64,000 bases of DNA, taken from NCBI RefSeq assembly GCF_030272615.1, contig NC_081414.1, forward strand, positions 763,411,648-763,475,647. Reading direction: 5' to 3'. Shown one piece after another: positions 1 to 11,744 of this stretch. Positions within the stretch are counted from its first letter, which is position 1, and each line of letters opens with the position of its first letter. Origin of the DNA: Cryptomeria japonica (lineage: Eukaryota; Streptophyta; Pinopsida; Cupressales; Cupressaceae). The notes under the pieces are model-generated. The model saw nothing but the letters and a program-made list of their open reading frames with translations, ran no database searches and was not told the DNA's origin. The translations under genes were made by a program, and so were the position numbers.

Positions 1-1472
1 TCTCCTCGATCAATAAGATCTTGAATGAGATCTTTCAATCGGTGACAATTACTTGTCTTGTGTCCTCTTCCTTGATGGAACTCATAGTGTTCAGTATCTT
101 TCCACCATGCTGGTTTGACTTGAGGCTCATAGTTTGATAGCTTAGGTAGAGTGACCAAATTTTGAGAGAGGAGTTGTCGCAACACTGTTTCAATGGGTTC
201 CCCTAAGGGAGTGTAAGTGCGTTTTTGTTTTTGTGGACGAGGTCTTGGTTCATCTTGAGATGTGATGCGACCTTGATTAGGAGGACCATGTGTATTATTT
301 TGAGGTGGAGGATTTTGTCCTGCAAACCGAACCATAGGTTGTGCATTTTGGACAGTCCTGGCATCCACAACTCCATCATTGACGATATTCTTATTCTTGT
401 TCCAGAAGTTCGGTTTATCGCTATTGAAGCGCGGGCGAGGAGCATCTTTTGGTTCATTAAAGATTTTGATGAGTCCTTTTTTGATGAGTGCCCTTTCACA
501 TTTTATACCCTTGGTGATCATATCGTTAAAAGAGTCTGTGTCTTTGACATCCAGGTGAAATTCCATTTCTTCGTTTAAGTTGGAAATGAAAATTTCCACT
601 AGTTCTCGTTCAGGTAACTGAAGAGAACGTCTGCTAGACATTTGGCGCCATCGTTGCAGGAATACTGCGAATAATTCACCTGGTTTTTGTTTGGTGTTGC
701 ATAGATCAGCCATGGTGATGTCGCGTTCAATATTATAAGAGTAATGAGATAGGAACTTCTGGATGAGTTCCTCAAATGTTCTAATGCCACCTGGAAGTCG
801 GGAAAACCATGATGTGGTTGTTCCTCCCAAGCTTTGGGGAAAAAGGTGCATTAGGTATGTGTCCTCATAAGCTACTTCAAGACAAGCAGAATGAAATTCT
901 TGGACATGATCACGGGGATCCCCCTTTCCTCTATATTTTTCAAATTTGGGTGTTTCAAACCCGCGTGGAAAGGGTGGCATATAAAGATTCCTATCAAACG
1001 GATAGGGACAGATGTCGTTAAGTGAAAATTGATTGGTCTTAACACCACTATGAAGTTGTTGGGCGAGATTCGCGACTTGTTGCCGCAACATCTCCATTTC
1101 ATTTGGAGGAGGAGGTGGTGGGTTACCTCGAGGGATGTTATATCTGATGGGATCTCTACGTCTTTCCTCCTCATGGCGACTTTGTCTTTCTGATGCTTGT
1201 CTTAATTGGGCAAGATCAAAGTCTGAGGGGAGTTTGGCTCCTTCTTGAGCAAGTCTTAAGAAGTGAGCATCCGCATTGCTCCTGAGAATTTCATCAAATA
1301 ATCTGTTAAAGTGAGGGTTATGTTGAACCCTTTCGATTGTTGAAGGAGTGGGAGTACTTGGGTTTTCATCATTTACATTTCCTCCAAGTGCTTCTTGAAA
1401 TTCATTGAGGTTGTCCTCTTCTTCCTCAATTTCTATTTCTCGTTGCCTTGATTGCGATCGGGTTTGAGCCAT
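1..1472 (-). CDS. Ty3/Gypsy Gag polyprotein, 3' end cut by window edge
   Basis: Reading the minus strand from the ATG at 1472, I find 490 codons with no stop down to base 1, so the gene continues outside the window. The N-terminus is acidic (residues ~15-30), followed by a Pro run (~118-123). The retrotransposon gag fold is at ~190-290 (LMHLFPQSLGG, then SWFSRLPGGI). A basic linker with FWNKNKN follows at ~357, and a zinc-knuckle-like segment at ~459-475 (YEFH, then GHKTSNC). Gag would package element RNA into cytoplasmic virus-like particles. The first expected zinc ligand is Tyr rather than Cys; the related Gag at 50083-52432 has Cys there. This start is chosen because it opens the frame just below the leader. 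Family call is firm; activity is unknown. Confidence 0.9.
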   Translation of the reverse strand, partial: MAQTRSQSRQREIEIEEEEDNLNEFQEALGGNVNDENPSTPTPSTIERVQHNPHFNRLFDEILRSNADAHFLRLAQEGAKLPSDFDLAQLRQASERQSRHEEERRRDPIRYNIPRGNPPPPPPNEMEMLRQQVANLAQQLHSGVKTNQFSLNDICPYPFDRNLYMPPFPRGFETPKFEKYRGKGDPRDHVQEFHSACLEVAYEDTYLMHLFPQSLGGTTTSWFSRLPGGIRTFEELIQKFLSHYSYNIERDITMADLCNTKQKPGELFAVFLQRWRQMSSRRSLQLPERELVEIFISNLNEEMEFHLDVKDTDSFNDMITKGIKCERALIKKGLIKIFNEPKDAPRPRFNSDKPNFWNKNKNIVNDGVVDARTVQNAQPMVRFAGQNPPPQNNTHGPPNQGRITSQDEPRPRPQKQKRTYTPLGEPIETVLRQLLSQNLVTLPKLSNYEPQVKPAWWKDTEHYEFHQGRGHKTSNCHRLKDLIQDLIDRG

Positions 1473-4156
1473 TTTGTTTGCAAGTTTGTGTTGAAGTTGA
1501 TTGAAGATGATGATGAGTTGTTCGATGAAAGATGGATGATTAGTGGATTGTAGATCTCTAGCACTCTAAAGGTAAATGTAACCAGAATTCTTTCTTTGAA
1601 TTGCTTGTTTGTTTTGATGAGTTTGGATGTGATAAGGTGTAGAGAAATCTGAGATGTGTTACAGATTTTGACTACCTAGCAATGAGAGGATTCACTCATG
1701 AACTAGTTTTAACCTGCGTAGATGTGTCTCTTAGGATGAGCTTATCCTAGATGTAGAAACAATCTAAAAGTGATGTGATGTGTTTGATTTCAAGCAATAT
1801 CTAAAAAAGGAATCTTGGGACAAGAACCTCTTAATGTTTTGAGAGTTTTGGGATGAATTGATGATGGAAAAATGATGTATGAATGAGATGATGGATGTTT
1901 TGTTTTCAACTTTAATAAAAACTTTGTGTTACAAATGGAACAAACTCTACTTCTTCCCTTTCAGGCGTTGGTGGCATTTCTCGAGCTGTGTTCTAGGTGA
2001 TACAGATGTTTGGGAAGAAGTTGGGATTAATCTTTCCTCCTTGATTTTTGTGATAACTCAGAGCTCTATATTGCATAAAAGCTCTGCGGTTCAATGATTC
2101 GGAATCAAACTCGTTTGTTTTACCTTGAAGATAGAGACGCATGCGATGTAGAAAGACTCTATGTGAGACAAAGATTTGTCTATTGAGATAGAAGAATTTC
2201 CTCCTTTTGATCAAAGCCTTTGAGCTTAATGGTCTTCTTTTCAAGGTAATATTCTGATGACACTTCTTCTTTCGCAAGATGTGAAGAATGGTCATAAATT
2301 TTTGACTCTTTGTTTGTTTGCACTTTGTTTTTGGTATTTTTGGTTGTGTTGACAGATGTTGGATGAATACTTTGTTTTTGGGATTGATTTTCTGATTTTT
2401 CTTTGACAAGAAAACAAAGCAAGCACACAAACACAAGATTGTAGCCTCAAAGGCACAAATGAGTATGGGTCTAGATCAACCCAATCCTTGGACTTGTTTT
2501 TGACCCTTCCTTTAGATTTATTTTAAGGTGTATTTCCAAAGCCTGAAGTCGGCTCAATTCGCACTAGGTCTGTAAAACGAACACACTTCAAACACTTTTT
2601 ATCCCTAAGGTCAAATGGCCAGTTGTGATAAATTTAGCCCACATCTTGATATTTCTTCGACTTTGGTACTACATACCTTATGAATCCCGCCGTGGCAGGT
2701 AAGGATGTGATATACTAAGTCTTGCACGAGCATAACAAATAGATGATCCCTATGATGGGGGAGTCACCACTTTTATCAAGCCACAAGTGACTTTTCAAAA
2801 AGCTATGTTTCTACTCAAGGAAATATGTATGGTGAGTATCTTGGGAGCAAAACCATCTATGCTCTTGCACTAAATTATATCGCAAATATCCTCAATCAAT
2901 AGAATGGGTGGGCTACTACTTAAAGGTGTTTAGTCATGTTCGATGTTTTTGGACATAAGTTCATTCTGCAGTGACTCACTTAAGAGCCTTGTAACTGGTG
3001 GTGGGGCCCATTTGTCCTTTCGGCCAGTTACACTGTAGGAACAGCTATACCCAAGGCTACAGCTTTCGCTCACACCTGATTTCTATAGCGGCTCGAAGGA
3101 TTTACCGCTCAAGGTCGTTCCCAAGAGTGATGTGTCTCTTGGCAGGCCTCTCTTAAAAAGATAAAATTTTGAGTGTTACTAACACTTTTCTCTTGCACCT
3201 AGGACCACGAAAGCCAAGGGAGAGGATAGTGTGTGTTAGAAGTAGGACCACTCGACCAACTCTTTGCACAAGTGTGCCAAGCACAAAAAACACTTGTTCT
3301 TTTTAATCTATCATTGCAATGTGATCTAACTATTTGGAGATGTTGCTCCAACAATCATGGTGTTCTTTTTAATTTTCAAAGGCAATTGTTTGAGTAAACT
3401 AGAATTTGAAAATCCTGGTCAACTTAATGAAAAACACGTTTGCATGAAGTAAGATTGCTTTAAAAATGAGACAAGTTGATTGTGAATTTTATTTGCACCA
3501 AAAATGGAAGTGTGGATTGTGAGTTTTATCTTGATGCAAGAAATAAAATTTGCCTTGTTGATTTTAAGCACCAAAACGAAGTTTGTTTCCTAACTTGCAA
3601 AAAAAAAAATAAAGTTGTTTTTGTATAAGTTTGTGGTTCTTTTTACCTTTGAACAATGAAATTCTTTTTAAGAGCCCCAAACAAATGTGTGATTCTTTTT
3701 CAAAAGCCCAAATTTGAAATGTGAAGTTAATTTTAAACCAAAATAAAAAGTGAATTCATTTTTAAAACCAACTTCAAAAACAAGTTAGTAAAAAATATAA
3801 ATCTACTCTTTAATCTAATTTAAATCTGCACAAAAGAGAAAAATAGTTAGTAAAATCTGCCTATTTGGTGGGCTTCTACAAGCCTAAATTTTTTATTTTT
3901 TTTTTGGTTACAAGGTGATTTGTACAACGTTTTGTTACAATAGCGCTAGTCTGCGTTTGAACAGAGGCACTATTTAACACAAACGTATTAAAAGAAAGGG
4001 AAAGACAGAGAAGGGAAAAGCACTGAAACAGGGGGAATAGCGCCAAAATAATGCCAAACGCACCAAAACAGTGTCAAAATCGCAACCTGTGTGACATTTT
4101 CAACATTCAAACATGTTATTGGTTAAAAAAAAAAATTGATCTTTTTGGTGTTTGGA
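1473..4156 (-). other. Long leader of gypsy A, between primer-binding site and Gag
   Basis: About 2.7 kb with no supported gene. Short open frames here (for example around 1993-2436) match no family and have low-complexity composition. The middle part (about 2450-3250) is less AT-rich than its surroundings. The part nearest the LTR is T/A-rich with poly-A and poly-T runs. Long leaders are known in some plant Gypsy lineages (Tat/Ogre-like); assigning this element to one of them is an inference only. Confidence 0.65.
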
Positions 4157-4174
4157 TTCACGTCGGGTTCACCA
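4157..4174 (-). promoter_or_regulatory. Candidate primer-binding site of gypsy A
   Basis: On the minus strand, two bases after the LTR's terminal CA, the sequence reads TGGTGAACCCGACGTGAA. A TGG start is what pairs with the CCA end of a tRNA primer. It is not the initiator-Met site (TGGTATCAGAGC) used by the Copia elements nearby. I could not name the tRNA. Confidence 0.65.
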
Positions 4175-4590
4175 AATGATGCTCTGCAAAAGGGATTAGA
4201 AAATCTGTTTGATGGCAACACACACAAGAGCACAAGAAACAAACGTTAGTGTTAGCAACAAAAGATTATCCTAAACAGGCATATCAAGAGAGATATTAAG
4301 CATGAAATAGAAAGCATATAAACATAAAATGAAATAGCTAATCAAGATGCTCATAGTTGCTCCTCCCTTGTTCCTCTCCTCTCCAAGTCCCAAATGAGTG
4401 TAGCTCTCAGCAGCTTTTTGCACTATGGATGCTTATGGAGGATTGAGATTTAATACTAAGCTTCAAATATGAAATGAAAAGCTAAATACTATGCTAGAGT
4501 AGATAGTGATGCTATGAAAAAGCTCTATGCTAATGCCAGTATAACAACAATACTCTAAAATGCTTCTCCTTTTGCTTGAGGAGAAGGGTT

Positions 4591-4600
4591 CTATTTATAG
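4591..4600 (-). promoter_or_regulatory. TATA-like box in gypsy A LTR
   Basis: The minus strand reads CTATAAATAG, a near-consensus plant TATA element, inside the LTR and about 415 bp before its end. This would place the start of transcription and the R region roughly 25-35 bp further along (about 4560). It is the best promoter candidate in this LTR. Confidence 0.55.
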
Positions 4601-5561
4601 AAGAAATGGGGAAATGAAGGGTTAAGATTGAATGGTTTAATCAAGGGCCAAGCTTGAAAGTTGGGGATCCATGTGCACAATTGGCACCAATAAAATGGTG
4701 ACAAGTGTCAACATAGGATTGGGTTGAGAGAAGAGGTTGGAGGCATTAAAAGCCTGAGAAGACCTCATGGTTATCTAGAAGGTAAGGGTCAAGTCTAAAT
4801 TAGGATTACCCACTGGATTAGGAGTTAATGCAAGGATAAACCTTTGTGCAAATGATTAAGAGATAATCATGGTCAAAGCATTAAAGGCTTGATGAGACCC
4901 TTGGGTTGGGTAGAGGTTGAGTCAAAACAAATGTTTTAACCATGTGGGAGGGTTTGAGGTAACCATTAATGGTTATTGGAGACTTTGGGGATTAAGTGGT
5001 TGAAGGTTGGAAGCCTTCAATGGTTTTCAAAGACTTTGAGCCATTTAGTGGTTGAAGGTTGAAAGCTTTCAAAGGTTATCCAAGACTTTGAGGGTTAATT
5101 TGTTGAACACACAAAGCATTAATTGCTTTTCAAAGACTTTGGAGTCTTTGAGAAGTGACTCCAATTTGCTTAGGAATGTGACAATATTTAGGGGATGGAT
5201 TAGGCTAATTAGGAAGGGTTTAGAAGAATTTAGAAGGGGTTTAGGCATACAAGTGGATTTTGTAGGAAAATGCAAGTGGGAGAAATTTTGGTATTTTCAA
5301 TTAAAATAAAATCATTTATTTCAATTAAATGGTGTAAGTTGAATTTGGATAAATATTTAAATAAATATTAATTTATTTAAATGAGAAAAAGAAGATAAAG
5401 CATTTAAAATGCTTGAAGACTTTGAGGGAAACCATTAAAGGCTTGAAGACTTTAAGGAAAACCATTAAAGTCTTTAAGAAGACTATAGAAGGAAGCCATC
5501 AAGTTTGAAGACTTTAAAGCCATCAAGTTTGAATACTTTAAGGGAAACCATTAAAGGTTTC

Positions 5562-5850
5562 AAGTGGGTGAGGATAAATAGGATTTTAAATAAATAATTT
5601 ATTTAAAATAGTTGTGCAACTTGCTTTTGTAGGAAAATACAAGTGGGTGGAGGATAAAGGTGATTTAAATAAATTATTTATTTAAAATAATTGTGCAACT
5701 TGCTTTTGTAGGAAAATACAAGTGGGTGGAGGATAAAGGTGATTTAAATAAATTATTTATTTAAAATAATTGTGCAACTTGCATTTGTAGGAAAATGCAA
5801 GTGGGTAGAGGATAAAGGTGATTTAAATAAATGTTAATTTATTTAAATGT
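5562..5850. repeat. 79-bp tandem repeat inside LTR
   Basis: Copies start at 5562, 5641, 5720 and 5799, each 79 bp after the last and each opening with AAGTGGGTG. The unit contains AAATAAATTATTTATTT and TTGTGCAACTTGC. The fourth copy breaks down after about 50 bp. Copies 2 and 3 are almost identical, so this expansion is recent compared with the rest of the LTR. Confidence 0.9.
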
Positions 5851-6126
5851 GAGAGGTGGGATTTTGGGGGATTTAAATAAATATTAATTTATTTAAATGT
5901 GAGAGATTATTTAATTAAATAAATATGATTTATTTATTTAATTAATGGTCTGAATTTGGTTAAGTGAATTAAATCAAATAAATTGAATAATTTATTTAAT
6001 TAATAGGAGAAGAGGGTTAAGATGAATTAATTAAATATTAATTTAATTAATTATTAATTGATGGTTAAATAATCAAATAAATACTAAGTATTTATTTAAT
6101 TAAGTGGACAGATTTATGTGACTACA

Positions 6127-6175
6127 CATACATATATATACATACATACACATAGACATACACATACACATATAC

Positions 6176-6236
<61 letters not shown>

Positions 6237-6287
6237 TAAATACATATATATACACATAAATGTGTGTATGTGTATATATATATAAAT
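6127..6287. repeat. ACATAC-type microsatellite
   Basis: A run of CATACA/CACATA units, longest and most regular at about 6145-6238, then TATATA and TGTGTG. It sits immediately outside the start of the gypsy A LTR. Confidence 0.9.
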
Positions 6288-6346
6288 AAGATGGGGTTTA
6301 ATTATGGTTACTTAGTTAATTTTAGGGTTAGGTTTTCATTAGGGTT

Positions 6347-6830
6347 CAATCATGGTTAGATTTTTGTTAGGGACAACCTTAGGTTGGGATTGATGTCAAG
6401 TAATAATTAAGGTTACTATTATGGAGATAATCTTGGTGTTAGGATTCAATTGAGATTTGAGATAGTATTAGGATTTAATTAGGTTTCAAATAGGGTTAAT
6501 ATTTGTGTTTAGACTCAAATAATGTTATGGTTAATGTAAAGATATGATCCTAACCCTAATAAAAGTTTTACCAACTAAACATAGAAAAAATAGTGATTAG
6601 TCAAAAAATATACATTATATATATTTTTTTTAATAGAAAAAACATTTACGGAAGAGAATCTAGAATTAGAGCATACTTCCCAAATAAGTTATTGATATAT
6701 TTATGATGAGACCTAATACGTAGACACCAAATAAATTTTCTTTTAAATGAATACATAATAATAAAAACCAACATGCATCATCCATGCAACGAAAACAATC
6801 ATATAGGAAAGATTATAACTAGCTTATATA
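6347..6830 (+). repeat. Dispersed repeat R, copy 1
   Basis: Shares long blocks with 13909-14275, 20030-20560 and 59825-60330: a telomere-like phrase, GGTTACTATTATGGAGATAA, GATATGATCCTAACCC, then an AT-rich part with AAAATATACATTA. Copies 1 and 2 also share CAACATGCATCATCCATGCA. Confidence 0.8.
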
Positions 6831-7545
6831 TATTTATAATATATATAGAATAAGCCGAGAGATATCTTTCTAGAGGCACCTAATTTTATTAATTTATTAA
6901 TATTAAAGTGCAATAGGAACCTCAAGAAGGATATATCTTGGCTCATTCTATAGACATGACATAAATTAATTTCAAATTATATATTGTTGTATAGCTATAT
7001 ATTTTGGATTGGTATAGTGTTAGATTTAGGATTCCATTTGGTTCAATTCTAGATTTAGAATTGTAGCTAGAATTGGAATCAAAATAGTATGCCTAATTCA
7101 ATAAGGATTAGGGTTCATTTTGCTTTACTATTAGGATTAGGATTTGATTTGGTTTAAAATAGTAGGCCTAATTCAATAAGGAATAGGGTTCATTTTGTCT
7201 TGCTATTAGGGTTATAGTTAGGGTTTACATCATTGTTGGGGTTAGGTGAATAGTTAGTGTTTGGGTTTACATTATGTTTAGTGTTACGGTTAGTGTTAAG
7301 ATTGTCATTAGGCTAGGCTTTGGATTTATCATTATGGTGAGGATTATGTCTAGGGTTAAGGTTAGAGTTAGGATTATAGTTAGGGTTTACATCATTGTTA
7401 CAGTTAGGTTAATGGTTAAGGTTTAGATTTACATCATGGTAAGGGTTAAGGTTCTAGTTAGGGTTAATTTTTTAGGTACATGGTTAGGATTATCTCTATG
7501 ATTAGAGTTTATATCATAAGGTTAGGGTTACAATTATGGTTAAGG

Positions 7546-7572
7546 TTAGGGTTAGGGTTAGGGTTAGGGTTA
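7546..7572 (+). repeat. Perfect TTAGGG run
   Basis: Four perfect TTAGGG hexamers followed by TTA. This is one of the longest undamaged telomere-like runs I noticed. The hexamer is the vertebrate/Asparagales type, not the usual plant heptamer TTTAGGG. Confidence 0.9.
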
Positions 7573-10164
7573 AGGGTTAGGATTAGGATTATAGTTAGGG
7601 TTTACATTATTTTTTAGGGTTAGGTTAATGGTTAGGATCTGGATTTACATCATGTTTAGTGTTACAGTTAATGTTAAGATTGTGGTTAGGCTTAGGATTT
7701 AGGGTTATGGTTAACATTATTTGTACGGTTAGGACCTTTATATCATAGGTCTAGGGTTATGGTTATGGGTTAGGGTTAGGATTATAGGCAGCGTTTACAT
7801 CATTGTTAGGGTTAGTTTAATGGTTAGGGTTTGGATTTACATCATGATTAGGGTTAGGGTTAAGATTATGGTTAGGATTAGGATTTACATTTATGGTTAG
7901 TTTTATGTTTAGGGTTACAGTTTATAGATAACGGTGTTAGGGTGAGGGTTAACACAATGGTTAGGGTTATGGTTTAGTTTAAGATTGCGGTTAGGCTTAA
8001 TATTTAGAATTATGGTTAGGATTATGTCTAGGGTTAGGATTTATATCATAGGATTAGGGTTAGGGTTAGGATTATAGATAGATTTTATATCATTGTTAGG
8101 GTTAGGGTTAGGGTTAAGACTATGTTTAGGCTTAGGATTTATGCTTATGGTTAGGATTATGTGTAGGGTTACAATGCATATCATAGGGTTATATTTAGGG
8201 TTAAGGGTCAGGTTTAAGGTTATAGTTGTGGTTTGTATCACTTTTAGGGTTAGGTTAATGGTTATTGTTAGGATTGCAGTAAGCGTTTATATCATTGTTA
8301 GTATTACATTAATGGTTAGGGTTTGGATTTAGGGTTTAAAATTACAGTTAGGGATACTATTGTTGTTAGGCTTAGGATTTAGTATTATTGTTATGATTAT
8401 TTCTAGGTTTAGGGTTTATATCATGGGATTAGGATTAGGGTTAGGATTAGGACTTATGATTATCATTAGTTTTACATTTAGGGTTAGGGTCTATATCACA
8501 ATGTTAGGGTCAGGATTAGCATCAGGGTTAAGGTTATGGTTAAGTTTATGATTGTGCTTCAAAGGCTTAATATTTAGAATTATGGTTAGGGTTATGTCTA
8601 TGGTTAGGGTTTATATGATAGGGTTAGGGTTAGGGTTAGGATTATAGATAGGTATTACATCATTCTTAGGTTTAGGTTAATGGTTAAGGTTAGGGTCAAG
8701 GTCAAGATTGTGTTTAGGCTTATGATTTATGGTTATGGTTAGGATTATGTGTAGGGCTAGGGTTTATTAATAGGGTTAGACTTAGGGTTAGTAGTTAGGG
8801 TTAGGGTTATAGTTGTGTTTTGCATCATTTTTAGGGTTAGGTTAATGGTTAAGGTTAAGGCTAGGGTTAGGGTTAAGATTGTGGTTATTCTTAGGATTTA
8901 GGGCTATGTTAAAGATTATCTCTAAGGTTAGGGTTAATACCATAGAGTTAAGGTTAGGATTATGTTTATGGTTTATATCATTGTTAGGGTTAAGTTAATG
9001 GGTACGGTTTGCATTTACAACATGGTTAGGGTTAGGGTTTGGCTAATGGTTATGGTCTACATCACTTTTAGGGTTAGGTTAATGGTTAGGGTTAGGATTG
9101 TAGTAAGGGTTTACATCATTCTTAGGCTTACGTTAATGGTTAGGTTTTGGATTTAGGGTTTAAGGTTAGGGTTAGGGTTAGGGTTACGATTGTTGTTAGG
9201 GTTAGGATTTAATGTTATTGTTATGATTGTCTCTAGGGTTAGGGTTTATATCATGGGATTAGGATCCAGGTTAGGATTAGTATTTATGATTATGGTTAAT
9301 TTTATGTTTAGGGGTGGGGTTTATATCACAATGTTAGGCTTAGGGTTTATATTAGAGGGTTAGAGTTAGGGTTAAGGGTTAGGGTTAGGATTATAGTTAG
9401 GGTTTAGATCATTGTTAAGGTTAGGATAATGGTTGGGATTTATATTTATATCATGTTTAGGATTAAGGTTAGGGAAATGGTTAAAATTATGGTTAGGCTT
9501 AGGATTTAGGGTTACATTTAGTATTGTGTCTAGGGTTGGGGTTAATATTTATAGTTATGGTTATGGTTTGGATTTATAGTTATGGTTTGCATCACTCTTA
9601 GGGTTATGTTAATGGTTAGGGTTAGGATTGCGGTAAGCATTTACATCATTGTTAGGGTTAGGTTGATGGCTAGGTTTTTGATTTAGGGTTAAGGTTAGGG
9701 TTAGGTTTACAATTGTTGTTAGGATTAAGATTTAGTGTTATTGTTATGATAGTTCTTATGGTTAAACTTTATATCATGGGATTATGATTAGGGTTAGGAT
9801 TAGGATTTATGATTATGGTTAATTTTGTGTTTAGGTTTAGGGTTTATATCACAATGTTAGCATAGGGGTTAAGGGTTTAAGGTTTATATTAGAGGGTTAG
9901 AATTATAGTTAAGGGTTAGGGTTAGTGTTGTAGTTAGGGTTTACATCATTGTTAAGGTTAGGCTAATGGTTAGGGTTTGGATTTATATCATGGTTAGGGT
10001 TAAGGTTAGGGATAAGGTTAAGATTATGGTTAGGCTTAGGATTTGGGTTACATTTAGGATTATGTCAAGGGTTAGGATTTATATCATAGTTTAAGTGGTG
10101 GTGTTAAGGGTTAAGGTTAGGATTATAGTAAGCGTGAAGTTAGGTTTATATTTAAGTTTAGGGA

Positions 10165-10690
10165 CAAGTTATTGATGATACTCATTTATTCTTATTTATG
10201 TAATATATTTATTAATAAAGTATATTTTGATACAACCTTTGTTAATTTTATTATTATTCAAATATTTTTAAAATATTTTATTGATGTTTCAAATTATTTC
10301 ATAAAGGTTAAACCCTTAATTAAGTATTTGATTTTATTATCATTAGGGTTTGATAAGAATTCAACTAAGATTTTGGCTTAATTATTGTTAGGGTTAGGGT
10401 TAGAATAAAGGTTATGAGTAAGATAATTTTAATTATAAGAAACTTTAAAATATTTTAAAATATCTATATTTAAAATTTATAGTAAAATTTCTATTTCAAT
10501 TAAAAGAGAGTTTAAGCTATTTTAAAATGTATTTCTTTCATTAGAACAAAGTTTCCAAGTAATTATTTTATAAAAATATTGAAATAAGGAAACAAAAAAT
10601 TCATAAGAAAAGTACATAATAATAAAGATTCTTTTAATATTCTATAAAAAATGATAATAAGTGTTATGAATGCATTATCCCAGAATAGTT
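10165..10690 (+). repeat. AT-rich module within telomere-like array, copy 1
   Basis: Non-telomeric sequence opening near TTATTGATGATACTCATTT, containing TATTGATGTTTCAAATTA and AAGTACATAATAATAAAGAT, ending GAATGCATTATC. It has one embedded TTAGGGTTAGGGTT patch at about 10388. It carries no credible ORF. Confidence 0.85.
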
Positions 10691-11744
10691 ACCTAATTAG
10701 GTTTTGGATTGAGGGTTTAAGGTTAGGGTTAGGGTTACAATTGTTGTTAGGGTTAGGATTTCGTGTTACTATTATGATTAGCTCTCGGTTTAGGGTTTAT
10801 TTCATGGGATTAGGATCAGGGCTAGGATTAGGATATACGATTATGGTTAATTTGATGTTTAGGGGTAGGATTTATGTCACAATGTTAGGGTTAGGGTTTA
10901 TATTAGAGGGTTAGAGTTAGGGTTAAGGGTAAGGGTTAGGAATATTGTTAGGGTTTACATCATTGTTAAGGTTAGGCTAATGGTTGGGATTTAGATTTAT
11001 ATCATGGTTAGGGTTAAGTTTGGGAAAGGGTTAAGATTATTGTTAGGCTTATGATTTAGGGTTACATTTAGGATTGTCGGTTTATATTTATAGTTATGGT
11101 TATGGTTTGGATTTATAGTTATGGTTTGCATCACTTTTAGGGTTGGGTTAATAGTTAGGGTTAGAATTGCAGTAAGGGTTTACATCATTGTTAGGGTTAG
11201 GTTAATGGTTAGGTTTTTCATTTAGGGTTAAGGTTAGGGTTAGGTTTACAATTTTTGTTAGGATTAGGATTTAGTGTTATTGTTATGATTATTTTTATGG
11301 TTAAGCTTTATATCATGGGATTAGGATTAGGGTTAGGATTAGGATTTACGATTATGGTTAGTTTTGTGTTTAGGGTTAGGGTTTATATCACAATGTTAGG
11401 ATAGGGGTTAAGGGTTTAAGGTTTATATTAGAGGGTTAGAGTTACATTTAAGGGTTAGGGTTAGGGTTGTAGTTAGGGTTTACATCATTGTTAGGGTTAG
11501 GCTAATGGTTAGGGTTTGGTTTTATATCATGGTTAGGGTTAAGGTTAGGGTTAGGGTTAAGATTATGGTTAGGCTCACAATTAGGGTTATGTTTAGGATT
11601 ATGTAAAGGGTTAGGATTTATATCATAGGTCAAGTGGTAGTGTTAAGGGTTAGGGTTATATTTAAGTTTAGGGTCAAGTTATGGTTAAGAGTTGAATCAA
11701 CTCTAGATTAGAGATATTGTCAAAAAAAGAAATATCAATTTACT

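Larger units (their letters stand above)
4177..6126 (-). repeat. 5' LTR of gypsy A
   Basis: On the minus strand this begins TGTAGTCACATAAATC at 6126 and ends GCATCA at 4177, with the primer-binding site immediately after. At 1950 bp it is long. The U3 side is rich in AATTAAATAAAT direct repeats and has a 79-bp tandem array (5562-5850). The middle (about 4960-5560) has many imperfect copies of an AAGACTTTGAGG-like motif with ATTAAAGG. A TATA-like box lies at 4591-4600. The partner LTR and target-site duplication lie outside the window, so the ends rest on TG/CA, the PBS and similarity to the LTR ending at 55873. Confidence 0.75.

Noticed and set aside
225-1174. Open frames on both strands, including 225-578 (+) and 872-1174 (-)
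   Set aside because: They are alternate-frame shadows of the continuous Gag frame read from 1472 on the minus strand.
1993-2436. 147-codon minus-strand open frame in the gypsy A leader
   Set aside because: Ser/Lys/Gln-rich with no family motifs, in non-coding leader between PBS and Gag. A small leader ORF cannot be ruled out but is unsupported.
8041-10914. Hydrophobic open frames rich in Gly-Leu-Arg-Val or Asn-Pro
   Set aside because: Direct translations of TTAGGG/CCCTAA-like repeats.
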